From positions 1-64,000 of the forward strand of contig NZ_RQVV01000012.1 of the NCBI RefSeq assembly GCF_009295515.1: a stretch of 64,000 bases of DNA. The letters are read 5' to 3'. The DNA comes from Erwinia endophytica (GTDB lineage: Bacteria > Pseudomonadota > Gammaproteobacteria > Enterobacterales > Enterobacteriaceae). Within the stretch, counting starts at the first letter, position 1. The number at the start of each line of letters is the position of its first letter. Under the pieces are notes generated by a model, which saw only the letters and a program-made list of their open reading frames with translations, did not search any database and was not told the origin of the DNA. Shown in pieces: positions 16,628-25,565 of the stretch. A program made the position numbers and the translations under genes.

Positions 16628-17719
16628 TTAGCTACCTGATTCGGTCGTTGCGTGGATAACGGAGAAATGCCCGTTGATATCCTGCTTGACCATCAGGCCA
16701 GCGGCACCCCAGGTGCGCCACACGTAATCGCTGTTGTAGAACTGGCGAGGATCGGCAACAGTACCGAATGCCTGACCAACGATTGGCGCGATAACGCCTG
16801 CCTGCAATGGCACAATCAGAATTTCGTTACCTTTCAGCTCGAAATCTTCCTTAATTGCAGCAATGCCGGTCAGTTTCAGCATTTCATCGAGCACAGTGCG
16901 GGTCTGGTTAACATCAAAATACAGTTTTTCGATGTTGGACAGAATTTCACCAGAAACGTACCAGGTCTGATTGCCGTACTGATAGTTTTGCAGCTTCAGA
17001 ATGTCACGCAGGCGGATAGCTTCAGATCGCATCGCGGCCACGTCTGTGCTGGTAGTGAAATCCAGCGCCAGAGTAACCTGGGCCACACGTTCATCAGCGC
17101 GCAATCCTTTCCAGGTGTAATCATCAAATTTGATGAAATTACCCTCGCTGTCACGGAAGCCGTTCCAGATGTAGTCAACATACTGCCGACGAACGTCATT
17201 TGTAGAACTGGTCTGAGCGTCAGACAGTGATGACAGAGCAGATCCCTTATTGAACACCGGATCACGCCAGTTAAATTTAAATCCGCTGTCGTGAATTGGC
17301 ACCATCGTACCGTCAAATGTGTACGACCGGGCATCCAGCGCAGCACCGATCTGACCAGACATTGACGTATGCGCCCAGCCGCGACCACCAGTGCGTGCGT
17401 ACTCGTACACAGACTCTTCCAGGCGAACAGAACGGGACAACGGCAGCAGGTCATTCAGCAGGGTAAACTCGGTGTTGGGTTCAAATTCTGCCAGGACTGT
17501 CTGGTCGTATGCTTTATACAGACGGCGGATATCATCGATAGCATTAACCGCGTTCAGCTCAGGCGTGTTTTCAGCCGCACCGTGCCAGCGTGTACGTGCA
17601 ATGAAATCAGCCACGGCCTGAGCAGAGGCATTACGCGCCGCAGTCAGTTCGCGAAACTGAGCCTGGTTAACCGCGAGATTGCCGGTCTCAGTGGCCTTTT
17701 TAGTTGAGAATACAAACAT
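16628..17719 (-). CDS. Major capsid protein (HK97-fold, inferred)
   Basis: 363 aa, located directly after the decoration-like gene and before the connector genes, where the major capsid protein is expected. Features include an N-terminal helix (LTAARNASAQAVADFIARTRW), the middle segment GRGWAHTSMSGQIG and the C-terminal GAAGLMVKQDINGHF. These resemble an encapsulin-like or DUF6260-type capsid family rather than the classic HK97 gp5 sequence. It would assemble the icosahedral shell with the DUF2213 protein as protease and scaffold. Confidence 0.75.
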   Translation of the reverse strand: MFVFSTKKATETGNLAVNQAQFRELTAARNASAQAVADFIARTRWHGAAENTPELNAVNAIDDIRRLYKAYDQTVLAEFEPNTEFTLLNDLLPLSRSVRLEESVYEYARTGGRGWAHTSMSGQIGAALDARSYTFDGTMVPIHDSGFKFNWRDPVFNKGSALSSLSDAQTSSTNDVRRQYVDYIWNGFRDSEGNFIKFDDYTWKGLRADERVAQVTLALDFTTSTDVAAMRSEAIRLRDILKLQNYQYGNQTWYVSGEILSNIEKLYFDVNQTRTVLDEMLKLTGIAAIKEDFELKGNEILIVPLQAGVIAPIVGQAFGTVADPRQFYNSDYVWRTWGAAGLMVKQDINGHFSVIHATTESGS

Positions 17720-17731
17720 TAATCGATCTCC

Positions 17732-18160
17732 TTACTTGACCACTACGCGCAGCAGTTCGCCAGCGGTAGAAATTACGGTTTCTTCGTTTTCTTCAACAAA
17801 GAACTGGGCATCAGCGCCGCCACCAGTGGCCACCTGACCATTTACAACAGATAGCGCATCGCCTTTGTTGTACGTGCCAGCTACGGCTGGGATGTTCAAG
17901 AACACGCCGGGGGTCGGATGAAATGCAACGACCCATTCGCCAGCAGCGATAGTGTCATCGACTGTTTTGCAGCGCAGATAATCGAAGTTAGCGACATATT
18001 TAATGCCAACATCGGCGTCACTGGCTGCGGTGAATAAACCGTTTACAAACGTGCCTACAGTACCGGGCTGAGTATCAGCGGCTGCGGCACCCTCGCGGTG
18101 CAGTTGCGGATTAGCGAAAATACCACCCGCGTGAATTACGTGTTTTCCGTCTCTGGCCAT
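17732..18160 (-). CDS. Capsid decoration-like protein
   Basis: 142 aa, small and beta-rich (AAGEWVVAFHPTPGVFLNIPAV, YNKGDALSVVNGQVATGG), comparable to the DUF2190/decoration proteins that stabilise phage heads. It lies between the protease/scaffold and the capsid gene. The function is inferred from position and size. Confidence 0.6.
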   Translation of the reverse strand: MARDGKHVIHAGGIFANPQLHREGAAAADTQPGTVGTFVNGLFTAASDADVGIKYVANFDYLRCKTVDDTIAAGEWVVAFHPTPGVFLNIPAVAGTYNKGDALSVVNGQVATGGGADAQFFVEENEETVISTAGELLRVVVK

Positions 18161-18166
18161 CAGTGA

Positions 18167-19372
18167 TTACTCCGGCATGTCTGAGAATGAATTTTTATTG
18201 TCTGAATGGTTGAATGCGCCATTCAGTCCGTGCGATGTGGCGCACTGTGCATACAGCTCGTTCAGTGCCTCGCCATCAAGAGCGTTAACGGCAACGTCAG
18301 TCATTTTGAATTTCTCTTTGACTGCGGTGCGTTTCTCACCCTTTTCTTTATCAGCGTTGACTGCCAGGCTGTTTTTCAATGATTTCAATTCATCGGCGAA
18401 AGGCGTGAACCATTCGGGCGCTTCACTGTTTACAGTCGTACCCTTTTCCTTCTTATCCTTCTCTTCTTTTTCTTTCTTCGCCTTTTCTTCCTTAGCCTTT
18501 TCATCAGCGTCAGCTTTCGCCTTAGCATCATCGGCCACCATCTGGTTATATGCGTCCATCAGCTCGGCGTCGGTCTTGCCTTCAACCTCTTGGCCCTTAG
18601 CTTTCAGCGCGTTTGTGATGAGTTCTTTCATCGGGTTTGTTTCCTCTTCGACTTCGACAGAATTGCTGTTGGCGCTGAAAAACGCCTTTAGCTGGTTAAA
18701 AAATGATTTGAATGCGGGATCTTGTGGATCAGGTTTCTCGGAGTCGGCCAGATTGACCGTTTCGATTTCCTGTTCAGAGCCATCAGCATTAACGAAAATG
18801 CCGACGCCTTCAGTTGGCGTGCCTGCCCCTGGCTCGTCCAGCAGTACGGCAACGTGGTCAAAATTCATGTTGGTGGCGATTTCGTCGTACTTTTTTCCCT
18901 TGGACTCGCCATTGGCCGCAATGCCGGAATACAGCAGGCCGGTAGAGATATGGATGGGCTCGACGTTTTTTCCTGCCGCCATATCATCCAGGCGGGTCAG
19001 CAGGCGCTTGCCCTTCTCTGTCCCCTCTGCATAGCGGCGATCAACGTACATATCACCGGTGACTTTCCCACTGGCATGATTGACGTTCTGTAACCAGGCT
19101 CCAACGTGGTATTCATTTACTGCCTGAACATCCCGCGCTGAAATGTGTTTCCCGTCCACTTTCGGGTGACCAAGCGGCATCGGGTTTCGCTCAAGCGTTT
19201 TGTAGCTTTTCTCTATTTCTGCTGCCGGGTACAGTTTCCGGTTCATCACAATGTCATCAACAACGGGCGTAACGCCGCGAACCACAATGTGTGGCCTGCC
19301 GTTGATGGTTTCAGTTGTGATATTTGACGCGGAGTTGATGACCGACAGCACGTTAACGCAGTTGCGTTTCAT
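18167..19372 (-). CDS. DUF2213 head maturation protease/scaffold
   Basis: 401 aa with two parts. Residues 1-210 match the DUF2213 family (GVTPVVDDIVMNRKLYPAAEI, MPLGHP, VEPIHISTGLLYSG, FDHVAVLLDEPGAGTP), thought to be a prohead protease fused to scaffold. Residues about 240-345 are a highly charged Lys/Glu/Ala segment (DAKAKADADEKAKEEKAKKE) predicted to be a long helix, as in scaffolding domains. It precedes the decoration and capsid genes, as expected for a protease that matures the head. Confidence 0.75.
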   Translation of the reverse strand: MKRNCVNVLSVINSASNITTETINGRPHIVVRGVTPVVDDIVMNRKLYPAAEIEKSYKTLERNPMPLGHPKVDGKHISARDVQAVNEYHVGAWLQNVNHASGKVTGDMYVDRRYAEGTEKGKRLLTRLDDMAAGKNVEPIHISTGLLYSGIAANGESKGKKYDEIATNMNFDHVAVLLDEPGAGTPTEGVGIFVNADGSEQEIETVNLADSEKPDPQDPAFKSFFNQLKAFFSANSNSVEVEEETNPMKELITNALKAKGQEVEGKTDAELMDAYNQMVADDAKAKADADEKAKEEKAKKEKEEKDKKEKGTTVNSEAPEWFTPFADELKSLKNSLAVNADKEKGEKRTAVKEKFKMTDVAVNALDGEALNELYAQCATSHGLNGAFNHSDNKNSFSDMPE

Positions 19373-19395
19373 GCTGTGCCCTCATTGATTGCGGG

Positions 19396-20373
19396 TTATT
19401 TACTCTTTGATTTTTTGGGTGCCGGTTGCCATGCTGCACGCTCTTTCGCCAGACGCTCAACCATGCCGGGATTAACTACTTTTCCGTCATCGTCGAGAAT
19501 GACCGGTATCTGTGAGCAATAACAGTTGTAGCGGTTGCCGCCTTCTGCATACCATTCTTCTACTTTTTCAGGTGTGTAGATATGTCCATGCCGCGCAACG
19601 TGCCATGAGCGGCTAGTAGGCTTTAATGCGGACAGGTGGATCATGGCAGTGTTCAGCCCCAGCCTCTCGCGAGACCATTCCGTTTCCAGCCGCTGAGCTT
19701 TGCGCAATGCTCCAACCTGTTCGGTCTGTGCCATGTTTTTGGCGCGAGACATTGATACATCGAGGCGTTTACTGACAATCTCTGCTGTCTCGCTGGGATT
19801 GATACCCCTGCCAACCGCATCTGATATCACGTTAGCCAGGTCACCACGCGCCTTGTCAGACTCCAGTCGCCAGTCACTGTACGTAGAGACGCTGGTGGCG
19901 GCGATCTGATTGAGGTATGCAGGACGGCTTAGCAACTGAGTTAGCGTTGTTTGCTGTTCGTAGATGGGTGACTGCACAGACAGATTAGTAAACGCCTGAT
20001 GTGTGCCGCGTTCGTACTCAGCAATGATGTATTCCAGCGACCACAGGTTATTGCTGCCGCCATCCAGCAAATTGTTATCCAGGATCATCTGCACGCGCTG
20101 CAACAGATCAGCCAGTTGCGCTGCGGTCATGTCATAGATATACGTACCGGCGTTAACCTGGTAAATAACATTGCCATGCACAGCGTATGACTGATTATTG
20201 CTGGCCTGCGCCCTGCCCGTCAGTTTCTCATCGAGTAGCCGCCTCATCGCCAGTTTTATTTGGTAATAACGGTTTTCGATGTCGCGGAACATCCGGCTAA
20301 CTGGCCGCGCGGATTGGGTTGGGTCGGCTTTATTGCGTGGTATCACCGGTGTCCTGATCAGTTTCGTCGTCAC
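19396..20373 (-). CDS. Mu F-like minor head protein
   Basis: 325 aa. The C-terminal part carries the Mu gpF/SPP1 gp7 signature: RHGHIYTPEKVEEWYAEGG then NRYNCYCSQIPVIL, near residues 260-295, with the conserved NC-C. The N-terminal two thirds are helical. These proteins sit inside the head, bound to the portal, and can be ejected with DNA. Its start overlaps the portal gene by 44 bases. Confidence 0.85.
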   Translation of the reverse strand: MTTKLIRTPVIPRNKADPTQSARPVSRMFRDIENRYYQIKLAMRRLLDEKLTGRAQASNNQSYAVHGNVIYQVNAGTYIYDMTAAQLADLLQRVQMILDNNLLDGGSNNLWSLEYIIAEYERGTHQAFTNLSVQSPIYEQQTTLTQLLSRPAYLNQIAATSVSTYSDWRLESDKARGDLANVISDAVGRGINPSETAEIVSKRLDVSMSRAKNMAQTEQVGALRKAQRLETEWSRERLGLNTAMIHLSALKPTSRSWHVARHGHIYTPEKVEEWYAEGGNRYNCYCSQIPVILDDDGKVVNPGMVERLAKERAAWQPAPKKSKSK

Positions 20374-21763
20374 TTAACGGGTCTCCCGGTGGCACCTCTG
20401 GCGGCAGTTCATTTTCAGGTATTGGCTCCAGTTCACCGACAGCGCGTATTTCATTCTGAGTGATTGCCGGAGTGCCATATGCCGCCTGTGTTTTCTGCGC
20501 AACATCTGCCATCGCCTGCATGTTCGCGATCTTCTCCTGCTCACTCGGAGCCAGCAGATCAGACCATGCGAGAGTGACCTCTCCAGTAGATGGCGGGTCG
20601 ATAGCACCCATCATCCAGAAACGCTCAATAAGACTGGTAATCAGTGCGGTCTGATGCCCCCAGCGACGGGTATTGCAGCGCTTCGCCCAGTCCGTCTTAT
20701 CCTCGTCGGAGGCGAGCCGCCCGGTCTGCTGACCGTACAGGATAGTGAATGGTATCTGAATTGATGCAGCAAATTCGTTAGCCGCCACTGTCCACGTAGG
20801 TTCAGGATCGGCAGCAGCAACAGACAGCACAGACGGCGTGCCAGCCTGCATAACCAGCGCAGCATCTGTCCCGCGGTTCATCCTTGCTATTTTTTCGTTC
20901 AGCGCGTCACCGATGTTATTGAACCCGGCCTCTTTAGCCTGTTTCGCCAGAACATTAAGATCTGTTTCTTTATCGAACGCTATACCTAACTGGCGGCTGG
21001 CGTTCTTCAGAAAACCTTCAGCACTACCACCGGAAATCTTTTCGAGGTCCAGTATTTTGTTATATCCGGCACGCAGCAACGGGACGCCTGCCAGCATATT
21101 CTCGTCTTCAGAGCCTTCAGCAATGATGATGATGCGATCCGGGTGGACATCCACGCTACGGACTGGACCATAAGTACCATCATCTCCAACCGGCTGCTCG
21201 TTAAACATGTATTTAACTGGCTGACCGTAGGTCTCTGACATTGTGTCTATATCAAAATTACCAGGCTGAATTTGTGATTCCCATGCGGGGATCAGCCGAA
21301 CTATAGATTTGTCTTTCAGCCTGCCGACTACATTCCGGTCAACTGGCTCTTTCCACTCTCTGCCATCGCGAAACTGAATGAGTAGCGCGGAATATCTTCC
21401 GATTAAGTTTCGCCGGTCGGCGTCTTTAATTTTAGCCCAGTGCTTCTTCAGGAGTTTGGTTACCTGAGTTTCCCACGGCGTGGTTTTGCTCGCTTCTTTC
21501 GACTCATCCCCATCAATAACAGTTGGGCTATCAGTCCAGCATGAGTCCAGTAGTTTATGCACTGCTGCATGAGCCACGGCATTACGTTCATAGGCGCGGT
21601 AATACAGGTCAAACTCCAGACCGTCTGGATAGCCGAACTCACCCCAGAGTTTTGTACGTTTCGTATTGCCGTTAATCGCTCCAGCATAGAGCGCACGCTG
21701 CCGTCCGATGGATGCAGCCAGCGCATTAACGAGGAATTCGACCTCGTTGCTTTGTTCAGTCAC
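20330..21763 (-). CDS. Portal protein (DUF1073 family)
   Basis: 477 aa. The N-terminal half (LYYRAYERNAVAHAAVHKLL, DRRNLIGRYSALLIQFRDG, SIVRLIPAWESQIQP) matches the DUF1073 portal-like family. The later QIPFTILYGQQTGRLASDEDK and WMMGAIDPPSTGEVTLAWSDLL agree with it. The C-terminal tail is acidic and proline-rich. It lies between the large terminase and MuF genes, the standard portal position. Some databases name this family after the anti-CBASS protein Acb1 because of shared N-terminal sequence; here a portal role is far more likely. Confidence 0.8.
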   Translation of the reverse strand: MTEQSNEVEFLVNALAASIGRQRALYAGAINGNTKRTKLWGEFGYPDGLEFDLYYRAYERNAVAHAAVHKLLDSCWTDSPTVIDGDESKEASKTTPWETQVTKLLKKHWAKIKDADRRNLIGRYSALLIQFRDGREWKEPVDRNVVGRLKDKSIVRLIPAWESQIQPGNFDIDTMSETYGQPVKYMFNEQPVGDDGTYGPVRSVDVHPDRIIIIAEGSEDENMLAGVPLLRAGYNKILDLEKISGGSAEGFLKNASRQLGIAFDKETDLNVLAKQAKEAGFNNIGDALNEKIARMNRGTDAALVMQAGTPSVLSVAAADPEPTWTVAANEFAASIQIPFTILYGQQTGRLASDEDKTDWAKRCNTRRWGHQTALITSLIERFWMMGAIDPPSTGEVTLAWSDLLAPSEQEKIANMQAMADVAQKTQAAYGTPAITQNEIRAVGELEPIPENELPPEVPPGDPLSDDETDQDTGDTTQ

Positions 21764-21773
21764 TGATTGCTCC

Positions 21774-23021
21774 TTAGAAAAATATTGCGCCGGTTGTCTG
21801 CTGTTTTATCAGTGGAGCCAGAGCGTAGCGTGTGCCGTCCATATAGTGGTTATGGGCATCAATGATGTCGGTGAGGACATCACCAGTCAGGCGATCTGTC
21901 TTGTAACTGTAGAGTCGAGCTTCTTTCAACCAGCCAGTACAACGAGGGTGAATGATAATTTCTTTGTAGCTTCTCAGGTGTGCTATTCCATCCTCTACGC
22001 TACCCTTCCACTTCTCAACACCAGTGATGCGAGGCAGACATGCACGTCTGCCATTGCCGTCCTGTTTGACGTGACTGATTGTTTCCGGGCGTGCAGAGTC
22101 AGCCCTGACAACATGCTGCTCAATTCCTGGTATTCTCTGGATCATGAAATCAGCAATGTCATCATTTTCAAGCCCAACCATACCAGCCTCATACTCAATC
22201 AATAGCCTGTCCTCATGTACCCAACATTTTACGCCAACAGTCGGATCCTGTGAGAAGCCCCAGTCAATGCCATAGTAAGGCCCATCCCATTCAGGTTGCG
22301 CCTCGAAATCTTCAACACGATATTTCCCGGCCAGTATCTGAGCGTCGCTGTTCTCTCGATATGCTCCATCCCATACCCATGCATAGGTCTGGTCATCCAG
22401 CCGCCTACGGTCGCTCTGACGCTCCCCTTCCAGCACGTCAGGGAACCAGGGGTTATCCGTGTAGTTCATCTCGACAGTTACACAATCATCCCCAGCTTCT
22501 TTCCTGAATCGCTTGTCAGTAGGACTACCATCACGCTCAGGGTTCCACGTCACCCATATTTCTGAGCCTTCTTCACGCACTGTAGGGCTAAGTTTTTGCC
22601 AGGCTACTTCACTGACCGATTCAGCCTCGTCCACCCAGCACAATAAGATGCGAGCCTTAGACTTGATGCTGTCGAGGTTGTGGCGCAGTCCAGAGAAAAC
22701 GTAATTAACGCTTTTATCGACAGTGCGGATGTACTTTTCGCCAATATCAAACTGTGCAGCCAGCCACGGGACGCCAAGTATTGCCTGTTTGACTTCCTGC
22801 ATGCTCGACTCTTCCAGCGAGTTCATAAACTCACGGGCGCAGAGTATTACCCCTGACTCACCGTTCATCATCGACTGATACGCCTTAACTGCTGTCATCA
22901 GTGCGAATGTGCGAGTTTTTGCACTACCACGACCACCATGAGAGCAGCGATAGCGCTTATTTGGAGCAGTGAACAACGGGGCGAGCTTAGCGGGTATCGG
23001 AAGCTGAACGGTATCACTCAT
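21774..23021 (-). CDS. Terminase large subunit (PBSX-type)
   Basis: 415 aa DNA packaging motor. Walker A is GGRGSAKT with K35, preceded by YRCSHGG. Walker B is ILLCWVDE ending at D131-E132. The nuclease domain begins near YYGIDWGFSQDP with metal ligand D253, and a later IIDAHNHYMD supplies further acidic residues. The length fits the family. The start overlaps the small subunit gene by 8 bases. Confidence 0.92.
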   Translation of the reverse strand: MSDTVQLPIPAKLAPLFTAPNKRYRCSHGGRGSAKTRTFALMTAVKAYQSMMNGESGVILCAREFMNSLEESSMQEVKQAILGVPWLAAQFDIGEKYIRTVDKSVNYVFSGLRHNLDSIKSKARILLCWVDEAESVSEVAWQKLSPTVREEGSEIWVTWNPERDGSPTDKRFRKEAGDDCVTVEMNYTDNPWFPDVLEGERQSDRRRLDDQTYAWVWDGAYRENSDAQILAGKYRVEDFEAQPEWDGPYYGIDWGFSQDPTVGVKCWVHEDRLLIEYEAGMVGLENDDIADFMIQRIPGIEQHVVRADSARPETISHVKQDGNGRRACLPRITGVEKWKGSVEDGIAHLRSYKEIIIHPRCTGWLKEARLYSYKTDRLTGDVLTDIIDAHNHYMDGTRYALAPLIKQQTTGAIFF

Positions 23022-23451
23022 GTTTAGGCTCTACCGGCAGAAGCTGAATTGTCGTTGGTTTCGGCGACATGCTTCCGTCTGAAGATTTCACGTCGATATC
23101 CTGAGAAAGTTTGTCGCCATACTTCTTGGGGTTCATGCGAGACAGAACCCATTTACGCGTATCGATACGCAAGCGGGCCTTGGCTACAGCTGCGCTTTCC
23201 TCGGTGGCGTCATCGGATATCTCTACCAGCTCTTCGAATATCGCGTCTTCACGAATGGAAGTTGCCTTTGCGTACTGGTCACGAAAGTCTTCATGCTCAC
23301 GCAGCCAGCGAAACACTTTGGTCTTGTTAGGCATGCCGGGACGTTCGCATACCTTGCGCAGACTTTCACCATCGGCAAGCAGAGAGCAAATATCATCCGC
23401 CACCTCTGGTAAATAATCAGAAGGGCGGCCAGTCTTTTTCTTGGTCGCCAT
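23014..23451 (-). CDS. Terminase small subunit
   Basis: 145 aa. The N-terminal basic region KKKTGRPSDYLPEVADDICSLL and a helix-turn-helix-like GESLRKVCERPGMPNKTKVFRWL identify the DNA-recognising small terminase subunit that binds pac/cos. A central coiled coil (DAIFEELVEISDDATEE) should make the ring oligomer. It is the first gene of the structural operon. The packaging site is expected in or near this gene. Confidence 0.85.
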   Translation of the reverse strand: MATKKKTGRPSDYLPEVADDICSLLADGESLRKVCERPGMPNKTKVFRWLREHEDFRDQYAKATSIREDAIFEELVEISDDATEESAAVAKARLRIDTRKWVLSRMNPKKYGDKLSQDIDVKSSDGSMSPKPTTIQLLPVEPKHE

Positions 23452-23516
23452 AAATTTTCCGTTTGTTTTTAAAATTGATTAGATTGATAGTAAGAGCTCA
23501 ACACTAAGGAGAGCTT

Positions 23517-23777
23517 ATGTCTACGTTCAATCTTTCTAGTTACAGATCTTCAGGCAGTGCAGTCCGTCATGAAACAACCGATAAAGAGCATGGCATCGCA
23601 CACGAAGTGCTTTTGGTTGCCATCATGACCTATCTAGCTAAACAAGAACAAACCAATCAGGGTTTGATTGAGGTCGGACAACTGGTTGAGGGAATTATAG
23701 GGAAAAGTCACCCAAACAGCCTTCGCATTGCTTCCGATTTGATTAATGAAGCGAAAGAAAATTTCAAGAAGGCCTAA
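23517..23777 (+). CDS. Small protein of unknown function on the plus strand
   Basis: 86 aa, with a strong AAGGAGAG six bases before the ATG. Sequence begins MSTFNLSSYRSSGSAVRH and contains a helical middle (EVLLVAIMTYLAKQEQTNQG). No family is recognised. It points against the surrounding late genes and has AT-rich DNA upstream. This suggests separate expression from the prophage, as for a moron. It overlaps the convergent gene at 23774 by four bases. Confidence 0.6.
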   Translation: MSTFNLSSYRSSGSAVRHETTDKEHGIAHEVLLVAIMTYLAKQEQTNQGLIEVGQLVEGIIGKSHPNSLRIASDLINEAKENFKKA

Positions 23778-23956
23778 CTACCATCCTGCGGAACGTACTC
23801 CATCTTGAGTACGTCGTCCGGTGCCAGGTAAATCCATGAGCCGTCTTCTTTGGATAGCCCGACGAAACCGTTAACCAGTTCAGGCTGTGATCGGTTCATC
23901 AGCCCCTCATGGGTTTCACCAGATTTAGTTGTTACTGTGATTTGATATGTAGTCAT
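23774..23956 (-). CDS. Small conserved-looking phage protein
   Basis: 60 aa: TTYQITVTTKSGETHEGLMN then GFVGLSKEDGSWIYLAPDDVLKMEY. Alternating strand pattern, SH3-like in look. The ribosome site is weak (GTGGAT about 9 bases upstream). It faces the plus-strand gene at 23517. Function unknown. Confidence 0.5.
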   Translation of the reverse strand: MTTYQITVTTKSGETHEGLMNRSQPELVNGFVGLSKEDGSWIYLAPDDVLKMEYVPQDGS

Positions 23957-24247
23957 TTAGAATTATCCACTGTCTGGGTTTATATCACTCTCGTAAATTC
24001 CCTGACCATGAACCCCATATCCATTATGTTTGTTCTGCTATCTGTGCCTGTACGACACCATAAACAGAATATTATAAATTCGCTTTCATCTACCATCGCA
24101 GCGACGGGCGACTATGAGTGCTCACTCCTGGTTGTCAGCTCAGGAGACACGGTATCGGCGTTTTTGATTCGCTCTGTGCGCTGGCGTGCAGGAGTTGAAC
24201 GGTCATAGCTAACACAGAGGACGGCGACGGCCTGCGCGTGGTGAATG
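23957..24247. other. 290-bp intergenic stretch
   Basis: Several short ORFs cross it on both strands, but none has both a ribosome site and sensible composition. I tested it for a tRNA on the minus strand because of AGGAGTTGAAC near 24191; the T-arm does not pair. No clear terminator. Confidence 0.4.
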
Positions 24248-24478
24248 CTATTCGGTGAATGTGGTCACTGTGACAGCTCCGTATTCCCCAGAGCCAACTT
24301 TCATCCAAAGCGTTACAGGAGGGGTGACATTCACTACACGACCTGCCCGGTGCCACGCATCGCTGTCTGCATCATCTGCGTACACAACGAATCCGTCAGT
24401 TACAGTGATGTGAGCACTGTTCTCACCAGTCGTTATCTGCACCGGCGTTTGTGTCAGCGTAATGCGTTCAGTACTCAT
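24248..24478 (-). CDS. Small late protein coupled to the 24475 gene
   Basis: 76 aa, beta-rich: ERITLTQTPVQITTGENSAHITV, ending in GAVTVTTFTE. Start and upstream stop overlap by four bases (ATGA). The composition (many Thr, Val, few charges) is like a virion surface or adaptor protein. No family is recognised. Confidence 0.55.
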   Translation of the reverse strand: MSTERITLTQTPVQITTGENSAHITVTDGFVVYADDADSDAWHRAGRVVNVTPPVTLWMKVGSGEYGAVTVTTFTE

Positions 24479-25407
24479 CGAAAGTCGATCCTCTTAATTA
24501 ACCGGCGCTGCCAGTTCTTGCCAGCTGTCGGCAGTATGAAAGTGTTGCCTGGTGTCTTGTACGTTTTGCTGCCGCCGAATTTGTAGACGAGCGTTATTGA
24601 TTCGGCATCACTTGTGTCAATGACCGCTGACTGTGCTGCATATGTTTCACCAGTGATGTTTATTTCAATTGGTGATGTTGATATGTCTCCGGATTCAATT
24701 TGACCATCGAAAAACAGATCAAATCCTTTTTCAGTATCGCCAGCATAAACCGGCTGATCATCGTTCGTGATTACGCTATCAGATGCGCAAAACATCGCAG
24801 TTCCCGCAACAGCACTAAAACTGGCTGTCAGCACTTTTATCTCATCTGTAATGCTGATTATTTCTGCCCGTGAAAATTCGGGGCTCTGATAACTGATTTC
24901 ACCGTTGTTTATTCCGATTTGAGAGTAAACACCGTCGCTAATTATCTGCGCACGAAATGCCAAGTTTTCTCGACCGATGTGCCTGAAAACGAACTGAGCA
25001 GTGACAACCCCCGCGGTGAAATCGAGTAGTTGCGCATGTTCTCCCGTTGAAGCAGTTTCTCTGTACTCTGTCCAGCCTGTTCCGCGTTGAGTGTTCGTTA
25101 TCCCTGATGTGCTGATGCTGGTCACTAAATTTGATGTCGCGTGATTCAACTCAATTCTGCCAGCGGGAACACTATTGCGATACTCAACAGCCCAGGTGTT
25201 TTCAGATGCAAACTCGAATGCACTGGCGCTACCGAACGTGATGTACTCTGGCCCGGTATATGTTATGCGTGAGTCGAGCGTTGCAGCGGTCATGTCGATT
25301 GAGTAAAACGGCTTAGACTGCTGAGCGCCGATGAGTACAGAATCAGGAGTCCATACGCCGGGGTTGGCATCACCACCAATGATCGGAGCGCCGGGAATGC
25401 TTATCAT
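24475..25407 (-). CDS. Unknown late protein, beta-rich
   Basis: 310 aa, preceded by AAAAGGGGC. It opens MISIPGAPIIGGDANPGVWTPDS and is rich in Ser, Thr and Gly with alternating hydrophobic strands (ITYTGPEYITFGSASAFEFA; LAFRAQIISDGVYSQIGI). It looks like a beta-sandwich, lectin or virion fibre-like protein. It forms a pair with the 76-aa gene downstream and lies between the lysis and terminase genes. I cannot name the family. Confidence 0.6.
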   Translation of the reverse strand: MISIPGAPIIGGDANPGVWTPDSVLIGAQQSKPFYSIDMTAATLDSRITYTGPEYITFGSASAFEFASENTWAVEYRNSVPAGRIELNHATSNLVTSISTSGITNTQRGTGWTEYRETASTGEHAQLLDFTAGVVTAQFVFRHIGRENLAFRAQIISDGVYSQIGINNGEISYQSPEFSRAEIISITDEIKVLTASFSAVAGTAMFCASDSVITNDDQPVYAGDTEKGFDLFFDGQIESGDISTSPIEINITGETYAAQSAVIDTSDAESITLVYKFGGSKTYKTPGNTFILPTAGKNWQRRLIKRIDFR

Positions 25408-25533
25408 TTTTGCCCCTTTTTTAGAACTTTGTGCTGATTCAGTTGATACATAGCCGTGATTTTTGCCATGAGATTTTATTTAAATCAGCAATATCGGGCA
25501 TTCTCAGTGAAAACACCCTGTATTGCAGGTAAT

Positions 25534-25556
25534 AAAAAACCGCCCGGAGGCGGCTT
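25534..25556 (-). terminator. Terminator after the GrlR-like gene
   Basis: Minus-strand hairpin CCGCC/GGCGG with loop TCC/GGG and TTTTTT after it. It isolates the GrlR-like gene from the next late genes. Confidence 0.8.
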
Positions 25557-25565
25557 GCTTTCGCT

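Noticed and set aside
18177..19034. 285-aa plus-strand ORF opposite the DUF2213 gene
   Set aside because: Ser/Phe/Leu-rich shadow of the Lys/Glu-rich scaffold codons; no ribosome site.
24170..24240. Minus-strand tRNA suggested by AGGAGTTGAAC
   Set aside because: The T-stem halves do not pair and there is no D or anticodon arm.
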